Shown here one piece after another: positions 18,366 through 28,162 of a DNA stretch of 64,000 bases. The DNA lies in contig NZ_JAHCLU010000008.1 of NCBI RefSeq assembly GCF_018448785.1, forward strand, positions 1 through 64,000. Direction: 5' to 3'. Made by a program: the position numbers and the translations under genes. The notes under the pieces were generated by a model that was not told where the DNA came from, made no database searches, and saw only the letters and a program-made list of their open reading frames with translations. Positions within the stretch are counted from its first letter, which is position 1. Every line of letters begins with the position of its first letter. The DNA is from Halomonas jincaotanensis. GTDB lineage: Bacteria; Pseudomonadota; Gammaproteobacteria; Pseudomonadales; Halomonadaceae.

Positions 18366-19160
18366 TCAGAAATGCGGTTTGAGCTGCTGCACCAGCGACT
18401 TGTAGAGCCGCGGGCCGGCGGCCATCAGTTGACCTTCGATCTTGATGTCGGGCTGGCCGTCGGGGGTGCCCATCAGCGCGCCGGCTTCCTTGAGTAACAG
18501 CGAACCGACGTGCATGTCCTGCTCCTCGAGGCCCAGTACGAAGGCGGCGTCGACGCGGCCCGCGGCCAGGTCGGCCAAATCGAGCAGGCCGCTGCCGGAG
18601 GCGCGCTGCACCTCGATCTGGGGGCCGAGTTGCTGCGCCAGTGTCAGGTAGGTGGGCATGTGCCGGGCGCGCAGCCAGGTCTCGGGCAGGCCCAGGGCGA
18701 CTCGCGCACCGGCGACGGCCGTGGTGCGCGGCACGCGGATGCGCTTGCCGTTGAGCTGAGCGCCCCGACCACGGCTGGCCAGGTACTCGTCGTCGCTGAA
18801 GGGGGAGATCACCACCGCATGCTCGGGACGGCCCTTGACCAGGCAGACCAGCGACAGCGCGAAGGACGGCGCGGCCACCGTCAGGTTGGAATAGCCATGG
18901 AAGGGCTCGATCCTCCAGAGGGTGTCCTGGCCCTCACCTTCCCCGTCCCGGTGGGGCGTGAAGCGACCCACCACGCCATGCTGGGGATAGCCACGGGAGA
19001 GCTGATGGGCGATCAACGACTCGGCATTGCGGGCGGCGTCATCGAGGAGGCGGTCGAGGTTGTGCTCCTGGTGGGAGTTCTCGATTCTCTCGCGGATGCG
19101 CAGAAACTGTTCGGCGGCGCTGCGCGAGGCGCGCAACGCGAATTGGACCATCGGGTGCAT
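18366..19160 (-). CDS. suhB: SuhB-like inositol monophosphatase family protein, catalytic site degenerate
   Basis: A 264-residue protein that aligns with E. coli SuhB along its length (start MHPM, then GRGAQLNGKRIR and AAGRVDA). The metal-binding motifs are altered. The glutamate pair after YPQH is replaced (GRF at 65-67), DPLDGT has become E85-P-F-H88-G-Y, and the PWDxAAG motif reads EEQDMHVG, keeping only D215. Phosphatase activity is therefore doubtful. In E. coli SuhB joins the Nus antitermination complex on rRNA and does not need its enzyme activity for that, which would fit retention here. It is divergent from trmJ, the usual neighbour. Confidence 0.85.
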   Translation of the reverse strand: MHPMVQFALRASRSAAEQFLRIRERIENSHQEHNLDRLLDDAARNAESLIAHQLSRGYPQHGVVGRFTPHRDGEGEGQDTLWRIEPFHGYSNLTVAAPSFALSLVCLVKGRPEHAVVISPFSDDEYLASRGRGAQLNGKRIRVPRTTAVAGARVALGLPETWLRARHMPTYLTLAQQLGPQIEVQRASGSGLLDLADLAAGRVDAAFVLGLEEQDMHVGSLLLKEAGALMGTPDGQPDIKIEGQLMAAGPRLYKSLVQQLKPHF

Positions 19161-19304
19161 GATCGGGCCTAGGCGTCGGTGGTGTTAAAGAACGGATCGG
19201 CGCGAATCCTAGCAGAAGCCGAGAGGCTTCGCCATTCGATGCGCCTCGCCGACATGCTAGAATCGCCCGCCATTGTTTCGACACTTCGACCCGAAGGCTC
19301 CCCC

Positions 19305-20072
19305 ATGCTCGAGCGCATCCGCATCGTCCTGATCGGCACCAGCCACCCCGGCAATATCGGGGGCACCGCGCGCGCCATGCACAACATGGGACTCGCCGAC
19401 CTGGCGCTGGTCGCCCCGCGCTGCGAGCCGATCAGCGCCGATACCGTGTCGCGCGCCTCGGGAGCCGATCCGATCGTCCATGCGGCGAGCCAAGTGGCGA
19501 CGCTGGAAGAGGCGGTGGCCGACTGCACCCTGGTGGTAGGCGCCAGCGCCCGTTCGCGCACCCTGCCCTGGCCGATGACCACGCCACGCGCGCTCGCCGA
19601 GTCGCTGCCCGACGAGCTCGCCGACGCGAGCGCCCGGGTGGCCCTGGTGTTCGGACGCGAGGACAGCGGGCTTTCCAACAGCGAACTGCAACGCTGTCAT
19701 GCCCACGTCAATATTCCCGCCAACCCTGACTTCAGCTCGCTGAACCTGGCGACGGCGGTCCAGGTGCTGGCCTACGAGTGCCGGCTGGTCTGGCTGGCGC
19801 AACAAGCGGCGGAGACAAGCGACACCCCCGAGCCCGCTGCGCGCACGCCCCACGCACTGGCCAGCCACCAGGAACTCGAGCTTTATTTCGCGCACCTGGA
19901 ACGCACGCTTGTCGCGATCGGCTTTCACGACCCGGCCACCCCGCGACAACTCATGGCCCGGCTGCGGCGCTTCACCCTGCGGGCCCGTCCCGAACGCATG
20001 GAGCTCAACATTCTGCGCGGCATTCTCACCGCCACCGAGCAGCGCACCCGACGCCCGAGTGCCGATGAGTGA
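19305..20072 (+). CDS. trmJ: tRNA (cytidine/uridine-2'-O)-methyltransferase TrmJ
   Basis: A 255-residue SPOUT-family enzyme that methylates the 2'-OH at position 32 of tRNAs. The trefoil-knot motifs are intact: IGTSHPGNIGGTARAMHNMG, LVFGREDSGLSN and NPDFSSLNLATAVQ. A C-terminal helical extension (about 165-255) is typical of TrmJ. The ATG at 19305 begins the conserved MLERIRIVLIG; a 42-codon extension overlaps the divergent promoter region and is rejected. A GC hairpin (20071-20091) begins at the stop codon. cysE and iscR follow, the usual order in gammaproteobacteria. Confidence 0.95.
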   Translation: MLERIRIVLIGTSHPGNIGGTARAMHNMGLADLALVAPRCEPISADTVSRASGADPIVHAASQVATLEEAVADCTLVVGASARSRTLPWPMTTPRALAESLPDELADASARVALVFGREDSGLSNSELQRCHAHVNIPANPDFSSLNLATAVQVLAYECRLVWLAQQAAETSDTPEPAARTPHALASHQELELYFAHLERTLVAIGFHDPATPRQLMARLRRFTLRARPERMELNILRGILTATEQRTRRPSADE

Positions 20073-20111
20073 GCCGGCTTGAAGCCGGCTCGCTGCGCCC
20101 CCACTATTAAG

Positions 20112-20135
20112 ATTGCTCAAGTAAAATTGCTCAAG
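20112..20135. repeat. Direct repeat of ATTGCTCAAG upstream of cysE
   Basis: Identical 10-bp copies at 20112-20121 and 20126-20135, spaced 14 bp apart, lie 69-92 bp upstream of the cysE start. They could be regulator half-sites; I cannot assign one. Confidence 0.6.
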
Positions 20136-20203
20136 CGAAACTCAGCCAATAGTGAGCACCAGCCAGAGCGCTCCTCTTCGCCCCGCCACCCAAGGATCGC
20201 CGC

Positions 20204-21076
20204 ATGTTTCAACGTCTGCGCGAGGACATCAACAGCGTATTCACCCGCGACCCGGCGGCACGCAATTTTTTGGAAGTCCTGACCAACTACCCGGGGCTGC
20301 ACGCGCTGCTGATCCATCGCCTCGCCCACTGGCTATGGCAGAAGAACCTCAAATGGCTGGCGCGCAGCCTTTCGACCTTTTCGCGCTGGCTAACCGGCAT
20401 CGAGATCCACCCCGGCGCGGTTATCGGCCGCCGCTTCTTCATCGACCATGGCATGGGCGTGGTGATCGGCGAGACAGCCAAAGTGGGCGATGACGTGACC
20501 CTCTACCAAGGCGTGACGCTCGGCGGCACCAGCTGGAGCAAGGGCAAGCGCCACCCCACGCTGGAGGATGGTGTGATCGTCGGCGCCGGGGCCAAGATCC
20601 TCGGCCCCTTCAGCGTCGGCACCGGCGCCAAGATCGGCTCCAACGCCGTGGTCACCAAGGAAGTGCCCGCCGGGGCAACGGTGGTCGGCATCCCGGGAAA
20701 GGTTGTCCAGCGCCTCGACCCGGACCAGGCCGAGGAACTGGACATCGACCCGGCCAGGCGCGAGGCCATGCAGGAGAAATTCGGCTTCGATGCCTACGGC
20801 ATCAGCCAGGACATGCCCGACCCGGTGGCCCGCTCGATCCAGGCCATGCTCGACCACATGCACGCCGTGGACGAGCGCATCGAGCGCATGTGCACCACGC
20901 TGCGCAAGGTCGATGCGAGCTATCGCGATGGCCAATTGCCCGAACTGCGTGACGAGGACTTCGCCGACATCCTCGCCGATGTCGACAGCTGCTGCCCTCC
21001 CCCCGATCACGACGCTCCGTCGCAAGCGGACGAGACAAGCCATCGGTCCGCCGGGCCTCGTCGGCGCAATGGTTGA
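20204..21076 (+). CDS. cysE: Serine O-acetyltransferase
   Basis: A 290-residue enzyme making O-acetylserine from serine and acetyl-CoA, the first step of cysteine synthesis. The N-terminal helical part is short ([21 protein letters not shown]), as in the bacterial short form, followed by the left-handed beta-helix with [29 protein letters not shown] and [10 protein letters not shown]. The C-terminus is long and acidic with a double-Cys [10 protein letters not shown] stretch, beyond the usual end of the family. It lies between trmJ and iscR, linking cysteine supply to Fe-S assembly. Confidence 0.95.
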   Translation: MFQRLREDINSVFTRDPAARNFLEVLTNYPGLHALLIHRLAHWLWQKNLKWLARSLSTFSRWLTGIEIHPGAVIGRRFFIDHGMGVVIGETAKVGDDVTLYQGVTLGGTSWSKGKRHPTLEDGVIVGAGAKILGPFSVGTGAKIGSNAVVTKEVPAGATVVGIPGKVVQRLDPDQAEELDIDPARREAMQEKFGFDAYGISQDMPDPVARSIQAMLDHMHAVDERIERMCTTLRKVDASYRDGQLPELRDEDFADILADVDSCCPPPDHDAPSQADETSHRSAGPRRRNG

Positions 21077-21113
21077 CCGGAACACTCGGTCTTTCCCATA
21101 ATGCGTGTATAAT
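21073..21113 (+). promoter_or_regulatory. Promoter region of iscR
   Basis: TTGACC (21073-21078) with CATAAT (21097-21102) at 18-bp spacing, and a perfect TATAAT a little further on (21108-21113). Both could serve iscR. A clear IscR type-1 operator was not found by eye. Confidence 0.45.
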
Positions 21114-21186
21114 TCCTTCGGTTCTCTGCCTGCAGAATGCCGCTTTCGTCATCAGTCGCCGACTCGGCGCCGAGGTTCCTACTGGC

Positions 21187-21657
21187 ATGCGCCTGACCAC
21201 CAAGGGACGTTACGCCGTCACCGCCATGCTTGATCTGGCCGTGAACGCTGCGGCAGGGCCCATCAGCCTCGCCGATATTTCTCGGCGCCAGGAGATTTCG
21301 CTCTCCTACCTAGAGCAGTTGTTCGCGAGACTGCGGCGTGCACGTCTGGTGGAAAGCGTGCGCGGCCCAGGTGGCGGCTATCTGCTCGCCATGGCCCCGG
21401 AGCGCATCTCGGTGGCACAGGTGATCGATGCGGTCGACGAGTCCGTGGACTCCACCCGCTGCGGCGGGCTCTCCGATTGCCAGCAGGGTGATACCTGCCT
21501 GACCCACCACCTGTGGTGTGAGCTATCGGAGCAGATCCACGGCTTCCTCGATGGCATCACCCTGGGTCAGCTGGCCGTTCGCCAGGAGGTTCAGACGATC
21601 GCCAGCCGCCAGCGGCGACGCCTGGGCAACGACGGCATTCTAGCCTCGGCGCCCTGA
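21187..21657 (+). CDS. iscR: Fe-S cluster regulator IscR
   Basis: A 156-residue Rrf2-family regulator that binds a [2Fe-2S] cluster and controls Fe-S assembly genes. A winged helix-turn-helix starts at [18 protein letters not shown]. The three cluster cysteines are present (C92, C98, C104 in [14 protein letters not shown]) with the nearby histidine. The ATG at 21187 is chosen for the conserved N-terminus; an upstream extension overlaps the cysE end and promoter. iscS follows after 43 bp, so the regulator and desulfurase are probably one unit. Confidence 0.95.
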   Translation: MRLTTKGRYAVTAMLDLAVNAAAGPISLADISRRQEISLSYLEQLFARLRRARLVESVRGPGGGYLLAMAPERISVAQVIDAVDESVDSTRCGGLSDCQQGDTCLTHHLWCELSEQIHGFLDGITLGQLAVRQEVQTIASRQRRRLGNDGILASAP

Positions 21658-21700
21658 TGGCCCGCCGGCCCGTCTGCCAACCCGAGATGATCCCGAGCCC

Positions 21701-22858
21701 ATGAATGCATTCGTCTATCTCGATTACGCCGCTACTACGCCCGTCGACCCGCGTGTCGCCGAGGTCATGAGTCGCCATCTGACTCAGGAGGGCATCTTCG
21801 CCAATCCCGCCTCGCGCAGCCACATGCTGGGCTGGCAGGCAGAGCAGGCGGTGGAGATGGCCCGCCGCCAGGTTGCCGAGCTGATCGACGCCGACCCGCG
21901 CGAGATTGTCTGGACCAGCGGCGCCACCGAGGCCGACAACCTGGCGCTGACCGGTTTCATGCGCGCCAATCGCGCCCGGGGCCGGCATCTGGTGACCTCG
22001 ATCATCGAGCACAAGGCGGTGGTGGATACCGCCAAGGCACTCGAAGCCGAAGGCTTCGAGGTCACCTGGCTGACACCGGGGCGTGACGGACGGATCACCC
22101 CGGACCAACTGCGCGAGGCCATGCGTGGCGACACCGTGCTAGTCTCGCTGATGGCAGTGAACAACGAACTGGGCAGCATTCACGACCTGGCGGCACTGGC
22201 CGAGGTCGCCCACCAGGGCGGTGCCGCCTTCCATACCGATGCCGCCCAGGCGGTAGGCCGCACGCCACTTTCGGTCGACACGCTCGGCATCGACCTGATG
22301 TCGCTGTCGGGCCACAAGGCCTATGGTCCCAAGGGCGTCGGGGTCTTGTATGTCAGGCGCAGCCCTGACATCCGCGTGGAAGCGCTGATCCACGGCGGTG
22401 GACATGAACGCGGTATGCGCTCCGGCACCCTGGCCACCCATCAGATCGTCGGCATGGGTGAGGCCTTCGCGCTGGCAGCCGCCGAGGGGGAGGCCGACCA
22501 GCGTCGCATTGCTGCGTTGCGCGACCGCCTGCTGACGGGGCTGGCGGCCCAACCAGGTGTTCATCGCAATACCGATATACAAGTGGCGGTGCCCAACATT
22601 CTCAACCTGGCCTTCGAGAGCGTGGATGGCGAGTCGCTGTTGATGGCACTGCGCGACGTGGCGCTTTCGACCGGCTCGGCCTGCAACTCGGCGAGCGTCG
22701 AGCCGTCCTATGTGTTGAGGGGCATCGGGGTCACGCGCGCGCTGGCGCTTTCCTCGCTGCGCTTCAGCTTCGGCCGCTTCACGACCCCGGCCGACATCGA
22801 CCACACACTGAATGCCCTGCGCCATGCCCTCGACGGGCTGCGGCGCCGGGCCGTCTGA
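21701..22858 (+). CDS. iscS: Cysteine desulfurase
   Basis: A 385-residue PLP enzyme that takes sulfur from cysteine for Fe-S clusters and thiolated tRNA. Motifs: YLDYAATTPVDPRV at the N-terminus, the PLP lysine in LSGHKAYGPKG, and the catalytic cysteine in STGSACNSASVEPSYVL. It is about 20 residues shorter than E. coli IscS at the C-terminus, the part that contacts the scaffold IscU. iscA follows directly and iscU is absent from the cluster, which is unusual. Confidence 0.93.
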   Translation: MNAFVYLDYAATTPVDPRVAEVMSRHLTQEGIFANPASRSHMLGWQAEQAVEMARRQVAELIDADPREIVWTSGATEADNLALTGFMRANRARGRHLVTSIIEHKAVVDTAKALEAEGFEVTWLTPGRDGRITPDQLREAMRGDTVLVSLMAVNNELGSIHDLAALAEVAHQGGAAFHTDAAQAVGRTPLSVDTLGIDLMSLSGHKAYGPKGVGVLYVRRSPDIRVEALIHGGGHERGMRSGTLATHQIVGMGEAFALAAAEGEADQRRIAALRDRLLTGLAAQPGVHRNTDIQVAVPNILNLAFESVDGESLLMALRDVALSTGSACNSASVEPSYVLRGIGVTRALALSSLRFSFGRFTTPADIDHTLNALRHALDGLRRRAV

Positions 22859-22884
22859 CCCATCACCCGAGCAGGAGTTACATC

Positions 22885-23211
22885 ATGGCGCATCTTTCTA
22901 TCACCAACGCCGCCGCCGACCAGATCCGCCGGGTACTCGACGAACGCGGCCACGGCCTGGGGCTGCGGGTCACGGTCAAGCCCAGCGGCTGTTCCGGCTA
23001 CAGCTACGTGCTAGACTTCGCCGACGAGGCCGCCAACGACGACGTGACCTTCGAGGATCACGGCGTGACCGTCTACGTCGCCCCCGAGGCCCTGGAAATG
23101 CTCGATGGCAGCGAAGTCGACTATGTCTCGGAAGGGCTGAACCGCTTTTTCCGTTTCAACAACCCCAACGTCAAGGACCAATGCGGCTGCGGCGAAAGCT
23201 TCAGCGTCTGA
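22885..23211 (+). CDS. iscA: IscA-type Fe-S cluster carrier
   Basis: A 108-residue HesB/IscA-family protein. The three cluster-binding cysteines are present: the first in [13 protein letters not shown], the other two in the C-terminal CGCGESF. A ribosome site (AGGAG) lies upstream of the ATG at 22885. It takes the place where iscU-iscA-hscB-hscA-fdx normally stand, so it may act as carrier for clusters built on another scaffold. ErpA or SufA naming cannot be excluded from sequence alone. Confidence 0.9.
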   Translation: MAHLSITNAAADQIRRVLDERGHGLGLRVTVKPSGCSGYSYVLDFADEAANDDVTFEDHGVTVYVAPEALEMLDGSEVDYVSEGLNRFFRFNNPNVKDQCGCGESFSV

Positions 23212-23281
23212 CCATCATTGGGCGTCAAGCGACGCCGCGCCCGGCCTGAGCTCCCGGAAGGGAGGGCGAATAGGTCGACGA

Positions 23282-23310
23282 TTGTTCAACGCCCTTCCGG
23301 ACGGTATACT
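23282..23310 (+). promoter_or_regulatory. Sigma-70 promoter of ndk
   Basis: TTGTTC (23282-23287) and TATACT (23305-23310) are spaced 17 bp apart, giving a leader of about 135 nt before the ndk ATG. Confidence 0.65.
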
Positions 23311-23452
23311 CATCGCCCCGTCGGCGAGCTTGCCGCAACGCCGGAACGCTTTATTCGATTCGCCGCGCCGCCCCTCGCTCTCGATTCAGGAGCCAACGGG
23401 GCGGCGTGGTGCTATTCAACGCTTACTCGCTTTTTTAACCGGAGATATGCCC

Positions 23453-23881
23453 ATGGCTAACCAGCGCACCCTGTCCATCATCAAGCCCGATGCCGTCGCC
23501 AAGAACGTGATCGGCGAAATCGAGACCCGCTTCGAGAAAGCGGGCCTGAAGATTGTGGCCGCCAAGATGCAGCAGCTAAGCCAGGCACAGGCCGAAGGCT
23601 TCTACGCCGAGCACAAGGAGCGCCCCTTCTTCAAGGACCTGGTCGGCTTCATGACCTCCGGTCCGGTGGTGGTTCAGGTGCTCGAAGGCGAGAACGCCAT
23701 TGCTGCCAATCGCGACCTGATGGGCGCCACCAACCCCAAGGAAGCCGAGGCGGGCACCATCCGTGCCGACTTCGCCGACACCATTGATGCCAACGCCGTG
23801 CACGGTTCCGACTCTGCGGAATCCGCCGAGCGCGAGATTGCCTATTTCTTTCAGGATAGCGAGATCTGCCCGCGCGGTTGA
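23453..23881 (+). CDS. ndk: Nucleoside diphosphate kinase
   Basis: A 142-residue enzyme balancing NTP and dNTP pools. Landmarks are [16 protein letters not shown] at the start, [11 protein letters not shown], and the phosphohistidine in [16 protein letters not shown] lies eight bases before the ATG at 23453; a 57-codon extension lacks a ribosome site. It opens the ndk-rlmN-pilW-rodZ-ispG-hisS run. A hairpin (GCGGGGG at 23893 with CCCCCGC) stands between ndk and rlmN without a U-tract. Confidence 0.97.
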   Translation: MANQRTLSIIKPDAVAKNVIGEIETRFEKAGLKIVAAKMQQLSQAQAEGFYAEHKERPFFKDLVGFMTSGPVVVQVLEGENAIAANRDLMGATNPKEAEAGTIRADFADTIDANAVHGSDSAESAEREIAYFFQDSEICPRG

Positions 23882-23940
23882 TCGACGCCCAAGCGGGGGT
23901 CGATCGCCCCCGCGCCCTGCCCCACCGAACGCTGACTGCC

Positions 23941-25068
23941 ATGACCTCCACGACCGCTCCCCGCCTCACCAACCTGCTCGGCATGTCCCGCCAGCAGATG
24001 GAAGCCTTCTTTCTCTCCATCGGCGAGAAGAAATTTCGAGCCGCTCAGGTGATGAAGTGGATTCACATCGAAGGCTGCGACAACTTCGCGGCCATGACCA
24101 ACCTTTCCAAGGCGCTGCGCACGCGACTATCCGAGGTCGCCGAAGTCCGTGGCCCCGGAGTGGTCTACGAGGGCAGCTCCAGTGACGGCACCCGCAAGTG
24201 GGTCCTGGAGGTCGAAGACGGCAGTTACGTCGAAACCGTGCTGATCCCTGCCGACGACGGCAAGCGTCGCACGCTCTGCGTTTCCTCCCAGGTGGGCTGT
24301 TCGCTGGATTGCAGTTTCTGCTCCACCGGCAAGCAGGGCTTCCAGCGCAACCTGACCGCCGCCGAGATCATCGGTCAGGTGTGGGTGGCGCAGCGCAGCG
24401 TGGGCCCACGCCGCGACACCGCCAACCGGCCGGTCACCAATGTGGTGATGATGGGCATGGGCGAGCCGCTGATGAACTACGACAACGTCGTGCCGGCGAT
24501 GAAGCTGATGCTCGACGACGACGGCTACGGCCTCTCCAAGCGTCGTGTCACACTCTCCACCTCCGGAGTGGTGCCGATGATCGACAAGCTCGGCGATGAA
24601 ATCGACGTCAGCCTGGCCATTTCGCTGCATGCCGCCACCGATGAGTTGCGCAGTGAACTGGTGCCGCTCAATCGCAAGTACAATATTCGCAGTCTCCTCG
24701 ATGCCTGCCATCGCTATCTCGCCAAGTGCGCCGATACACGCATGATCACCATCGAGTACACTCTGATCAAGGACGTTAATGATCAGCAGGCGCATGCCGA
24801 ACAGCTTGCCGCGCTGCTCAAGGAACTGCCGTGCAAGATCAACTTGATCCCTTTCAACCCTTTCCCGCACTCGGGTTATGAGAAACCCTCGCGCAACCAG
24901 CAGATGCGCTTCCAGCAGTGGCTCTACGACCTGGGCTACACGGCGCACATCCGCACCACTCGAGGCGATGACATCGACGCTGCCTGTGGCCAACTGGTAG
25001 GTCGCGTCAAGGATCGCACACGACGTCACGAACGCTACATCCAGTCGATCCAGATCGATGCCGACTGA
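23941..25068 (+). CDS. rlmN: 23S rRNA/tRNA adenine C2-methyltransferase RlmN
   Basis: A 375-residue radical-SAM enzyme that methylates C2 of A2503 in 23S rRNA and A37 in some tRNAs. The cluster motif C-x3-C-x2-C is in [16 protein letters not shown], followed by [13 protein letters not shown]. The two methyl-transfer cysteines are expected in the SFCSTG vicinity and the C-terminal AACGQL. The N-terminal start at 23941 gives the usual length; an upstream extension overlaps ndk. The Shine-Dalgarno sequence is weak. Confidence 0.96.
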   Translation: MTSTTAPRLTNLLGMSRQQMEAFFLSIGEKKFRAAQVMKWIHIEGCDNFAAMTNLSKALRTRLSEVAEVRGPGVVYEGSSSDGTRKWVLEVEDGSYVETVLIPADDGKRRTLCVSSQVGCSLDCSFCSTGKQGFQRNLTAAEIIGQVWVAQRSVGPRRDTANRPVTNVVMMGMGEPLMNYDNVVPAMKLMLDDDGYGLSKRRVTLSTSGVVPMIDKLGDEIDVSLAISLHAATDELRSELVPLNRKYNIRSLLDACHRYLAKCADTRMITIEYTLIKDVNDQQAHAEQLAALLKELPCKINLIPFNPFPHSGYEKPSRNQQMRFQQWLYDLGYTAHIRTTRGDDIDAACGQLVGRVKDRTRRHERYIQSIQIDAD

Positions 25069-25178
25069 GCGGAGGATGGCTTGACTTCAACCGGACTCGA
25101 CGCTTTGATGGACAGGCATTTTTTGCTGGCGGCGCGGCGCCTCTCCGGCGAGCCGACGCCCACGACCGAGAGGATGCC

Positions 25179-25904
25179 ATGATCCCCCGCTCCCGTTCAC
25201 CCGGACGCCTGCAGTCCCCCGCTGTCATCCTGCTGGGGTCGATGTGGCTGGCCGGCTGCGTGAATCAGGACATTCGTCCCGGGGGCAATGAAGGCAACCC
25301 GTCGGAGGCCTATACGCGTCTTGGCGTGGCCTACCTGGAGCGTGGCAATATTCAGCGGGCCATGAACGCTCTCGACCGTGCGCTGGCGGTGGACCCCGAC
25401 GATGCCGAGGCGCTGCAGGCCATGGCCATCGTCTATCAGCGTCAGGGCGAGGAAGACCTCGCCGACGCGACGTTTCGCAAGGCGATCGAGGCCGATCCAG
25501 GCTACACCCGTACGCGCAACAACTACGCCGCCTTCCTGTTCGATCGCAACCGCATACGCGAGGCCTGCGAGCAGCTCGAGCAGGCCTCGCGGGATACGCA
25601 ATACGACAATCGTGCCCAGCTTTTCGCTAATCTGGGCCAGTGCCAGCGCGAGTTGGGCAACCCCGAGGCCGCGAGGCAGAGCCTCACCCGCGCGCAGTCC
25701 ATCGACCCCCGAAGCGCCCTCAGTTACCTGATGCTGGCTGAGCTCGAGTTCGCGCAAGGCAATCTCGACCGCGCCGAGCAGCAGCTGGAGCGTTTCATGC
25801 GTTTGGCAGGCCCCAATGCAAATGCCCTGCGCCTGGCCCGTGATATTGCCCGGGAGCGCGGCGACCCGGCCACCGCCAGCTTTTATACCGACCAGTTGGA
25901 GTGA
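25179..25904 (+). CDS. pilW: PilF/PilW-type TPR lipoprotein for type IV pilus biogenesis
   Basis: A 241-residue protein with a lipoprotein signal (lipobox LAGC near residue 26) followed by about five TPR repeats (AYTRLGVAYLERGNIQRAM, ALQAMAIVYQRQGEEDLAD, and others). PilF/PilW pilotins help the PilQ secretin assemble in the outer membrane. Position between rlmN and rodZ is the conserved location in pseudomonads and relatives. No pilus structural genes are in the window. Confidence 0.88.
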   Translation: MIPRSRSPGRLQSPAVILLGSMWLAGCVNQDIRPGGNEGNPSEAYTRLGVAYLERGNIQRAMNALDRALAVDPDDAEALQAMAIVYQRQGEEDLADATFRKAIEADPGYTRTRNNYAAFLFDRNRIREACEQLEQASRDTQYDNRAQLFANLGQCQRELGNPEAARQSLTRAQSIDPRSALSYLMLAELEFAQGNLDRAEQQLERFMRLAGPNANALRLARDIARERGDPATASFYTDQLE

Positions 25905-25952
25905 TGCCATGCCGGGTCCTGACCACCGTTTTCTTATGAAGGATGCTCAGCC

Positions 25953-27011
25953 ATGAGCGACACCCATTTCCCCGAGGAGGCCACCCTGTCCTCGCCGGGC
26001 GAGCAACTGAAACGTGAACGCGCTAACCAGGGGTTGACGCTCGAGGAGGTCGCCGCCTACCTGAACCTGCGTCCCGCCGTGATCCAGGGGCTTGAGAACG
26101 ACAGCTACGCGGAAACTCCCGTCGCGACCTACCGACGTGGCTACCTGCGCGCTTACGCCCACTTGTTGGGCATCGACGATGGCCCGGTGCTGGAGGCCTA
26201 TCGGGCCCGATTCGCCATGGAGGACGCCGAGGAGCGCAAGGTAACGCCGGTGCACATCACTCGCCCCCCTTCACGCCTGGGCGCTTGGCTGTTCCGACTG
26301 GTGACCCTGCTGGTGATTGCCGGTCTGATCGGCCTGACCTTGATGTGGTGGCAGAGCCGCGGCGGCAACGAGGTGCCTGACGTGAGCAATAATGATCCGG
26401 TATCGGTCGATAACATGGACGGGACTGCCGCCATCACCGAGCGCGACGCGCCGGGGGTGGCCGACGACCCCGACGCCCCGGTGGCCCCGGCGGAAAGCGG
26501 CGATGGCGACTCCCTGCCGCCACTGCCCCAGGAAGAGAGCGAGCTTGGGCTGGTCACCACCCCGGAAGCCGAGGGCGAGGCCACCTCGTCCGACGACGAG
26601 ACAGTCGCCTCCGAAACGCTCGCCGCCGATGGTGAAGGCGCATCGGTTACCGATGAAGCGGCTAGCGATGAAACGAACGCCGAAGGGCCGGGCGCCGCTG
26701 CGTCGGGCGCCGATAGCGACACCGCCAGCGCCGATGACTCGACCACTGACGACACGTCTGGTGATGAGGGTCGAGTCATCGAGTTGACCTTCAATGAGCA
26801 GTCCTGGACCGAGGTCTTCGACGCCGGCAATGAGCGCGTCTTCGTGGGCCTGCAGGAACCTGGTACCACGGCACGCATCGAAGGCGAGCCCCCCTTTCGC
26901 CTGACCGTGGGTAACGCCACCGGCGTCGAGATGCGCTGGCGCGGCGAGAGCATGAACCTCGGCCCGCGCGCCGGTGCCAACAACGTCGCCCGCTTCACTC
27001 TGGGAGAATGA
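25953..27011 (+). CDS. rodZ: Cell-shape protein RodZ
   Basis: A 352-residue inner-membrane protein linking MreB to the elongation machinery. A helix-turn-helix domain (about 16-85, [22 protein letters not shown]) is followed by one transmembrane helix (about 113-132), a long acidic, Ser/Thr/Asp/Glu-rich linker (about 140-270) and a C-terminal DUF4115 periplasmic domain ([20 protein letters not shown]). The acidic linker is unusually long and fits a halophile's acidic exported proteins (inference). Confidence 0.93.
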   Translation: MSDTHFPEEATLSSPGEQLKRERANQGLTLEEVAAYLNLRPAVIQGLENDSYAETPVATYRRGYLRAYAHLLGIDDGPVLEAYRARFAMEDAEERKVTPVHITRPPSRLGAWLFRLVTLLVIAGLIGLTLMWWQSRGGNEVPDVSNNDPVSVDNMDGTAAITERDAPGVADDPDAPVAPAESGDGDSLPPLPQEESELGLVTTPEAEGEATSSDDETVASETLAADGEGASVTDEAASDETNAEGPGAAASGADSDTASADDSTTDDTSGDEGRVIELTFNEQSWTEVFDAGNERVFVGLQEPGTTARIEGEPPFRLTVGNATGVEMRWRGESMNLGPRAGANNVARFTLGE

Positions 27012-27021
27012 ACAAGCCGCC

Positions 27022-28137
27022 ATGCATTCCCAATCGCCTATCATTCGTCGCAAGTCACGCCAGATCCATGTCGGCAAGGTACCGGTCGGGGGCGACGCCC
27101 CCATTTCCGTGCAGAGCATGACTAATACCGACACCCTGGACGTGGCCGCCACCGTGGCCCAGATACGCCAGCTCGAGAAGGCCGGTGCCGACATCGTGCG
27201 CGTCTCGGTCCCCGACCTGGACGCTGCCGAGGCCTTCGGGCGCATCAAGCGCGAGGTCGAGATACCGCTGGTCGCCGACATACATTTCGACTACAAGATC
27301 GCCCTGCGTGTCGCCGAACTCGGCGTCGACTGCCTGCGTATCAACCCCGGCAACATCGGCCGCGAGGATCGCGTCCGGGCCGTGGTCAGCGCTGCGCGCG
27401 ACAACGGCATTCCGATACGCGTCGGCGTCAACGCCGGCTCACTGGAGAAAGACCTGCAGAAGAAATACGGCGAACCGACCCCAGCCGCACTGGTCGAGTC
27501 CGCCATGCGGCATATCGATCATCTGGAGCGTCTCGACTTCCCCGACTTCAAGGTCAGCGTCAAGGCCTCAGACGTCTTCATGGCCGTGGCCGCCTATCGT
27601 GACCTGGCCGCTCGCATCGAACAGCCCCTGCACCTGGGCATCACCGAGGCCGGCGGGCTGCGCTCGGGCACCGTCAAGTCGTCGATCGGGCTTGGCATGC
27701 TGCTGATGGACGGCATCGGCGACACGATTCGCGTCTCGCTGGCGGCCGACCCGGTCGAGGAGATCAAGGTCGGCTTCGACATGCTCAAGAGCCTGCGCCT
27801 GCGCAGCAAGGGCATCAACTTCATCGCCTGCCCCAGCTGCTCGCGCCAGAACTTCGATGTCATCGGTACCATGAACGCCCTGGAGGAGCGCCTCGAAGAC
27901 GTCATGACACCGCTTGATGTCTCGGTGATCGGCTGCGTGGTCAACGGCCCGGGTGAAGCCAAGGAGGTCGATGTCGGCCTCACCGGCGGCAGCCCCGCCA
28001 ACCTCGTCTACCTCGACGGCAAACCCGCCACCAAGCTGCGCAACGACCATCTGATCGACGACCTGGAGCGGTTGATTCGCGACAGGGTCCGCGAGAAGCA
28101 GCAGGCCGAACAGGACGTGATCGCCCGCGAGACGTGA
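27022..28137 (+). CDS. ispG: 4-hydroxy-3-methylbut-2-enyl diphosphate synthase
   Basis: A 371-residue [4Fe-4S] enzyme of the MEP isoprenoid pathway. It begins with the conserved [20 protein letters not shown] and contains the TNTDT motif, [10 protein letters not shown], and the cluster cysteines in [10 protein letters not shown] and the C-terminal [14 protein letters not shown]. The ATG at 27022 gives the standard N-terminus; the longer frame overlaps the end of rodZ. hisS follows 25 bp downstream. Confidence 0.97.
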   Translation: MHSQSPIIRRKSRQIHVGKVPVGGDAPISVQSMTNTDTLDVAATVAQIRQLEKAGADIVRVSVPDLDAAEAFGRIKREVEIPLVADIHFDYKIALRVAELGVDCLRINPGNIGREDRVRAVVSAARDNGIPIRVGVNAGSLEKDLQKKYGEPTPAALVESAMRHIDHLERLDFPDFKVSVKASDVFMAVAAYRDLAARIEQPLHLGITEAGGLRSGTVKSSIGLGMLLMDGIGDTIRVSLAADPVEEIKVGFDMLKSLRLRSKGINFIACPSCSRQNFDVIGTMNALEERLEDVMTPLDVSVIGCVVNGPGEAKEVDVGLTGGSPANLVYLDGKPATKLRNDHLIDDLERLIRDRVREKQQAEQDVIARET

Positions 28138-28162
28138 GGCGGACGATGACAAGGAGCATGCA

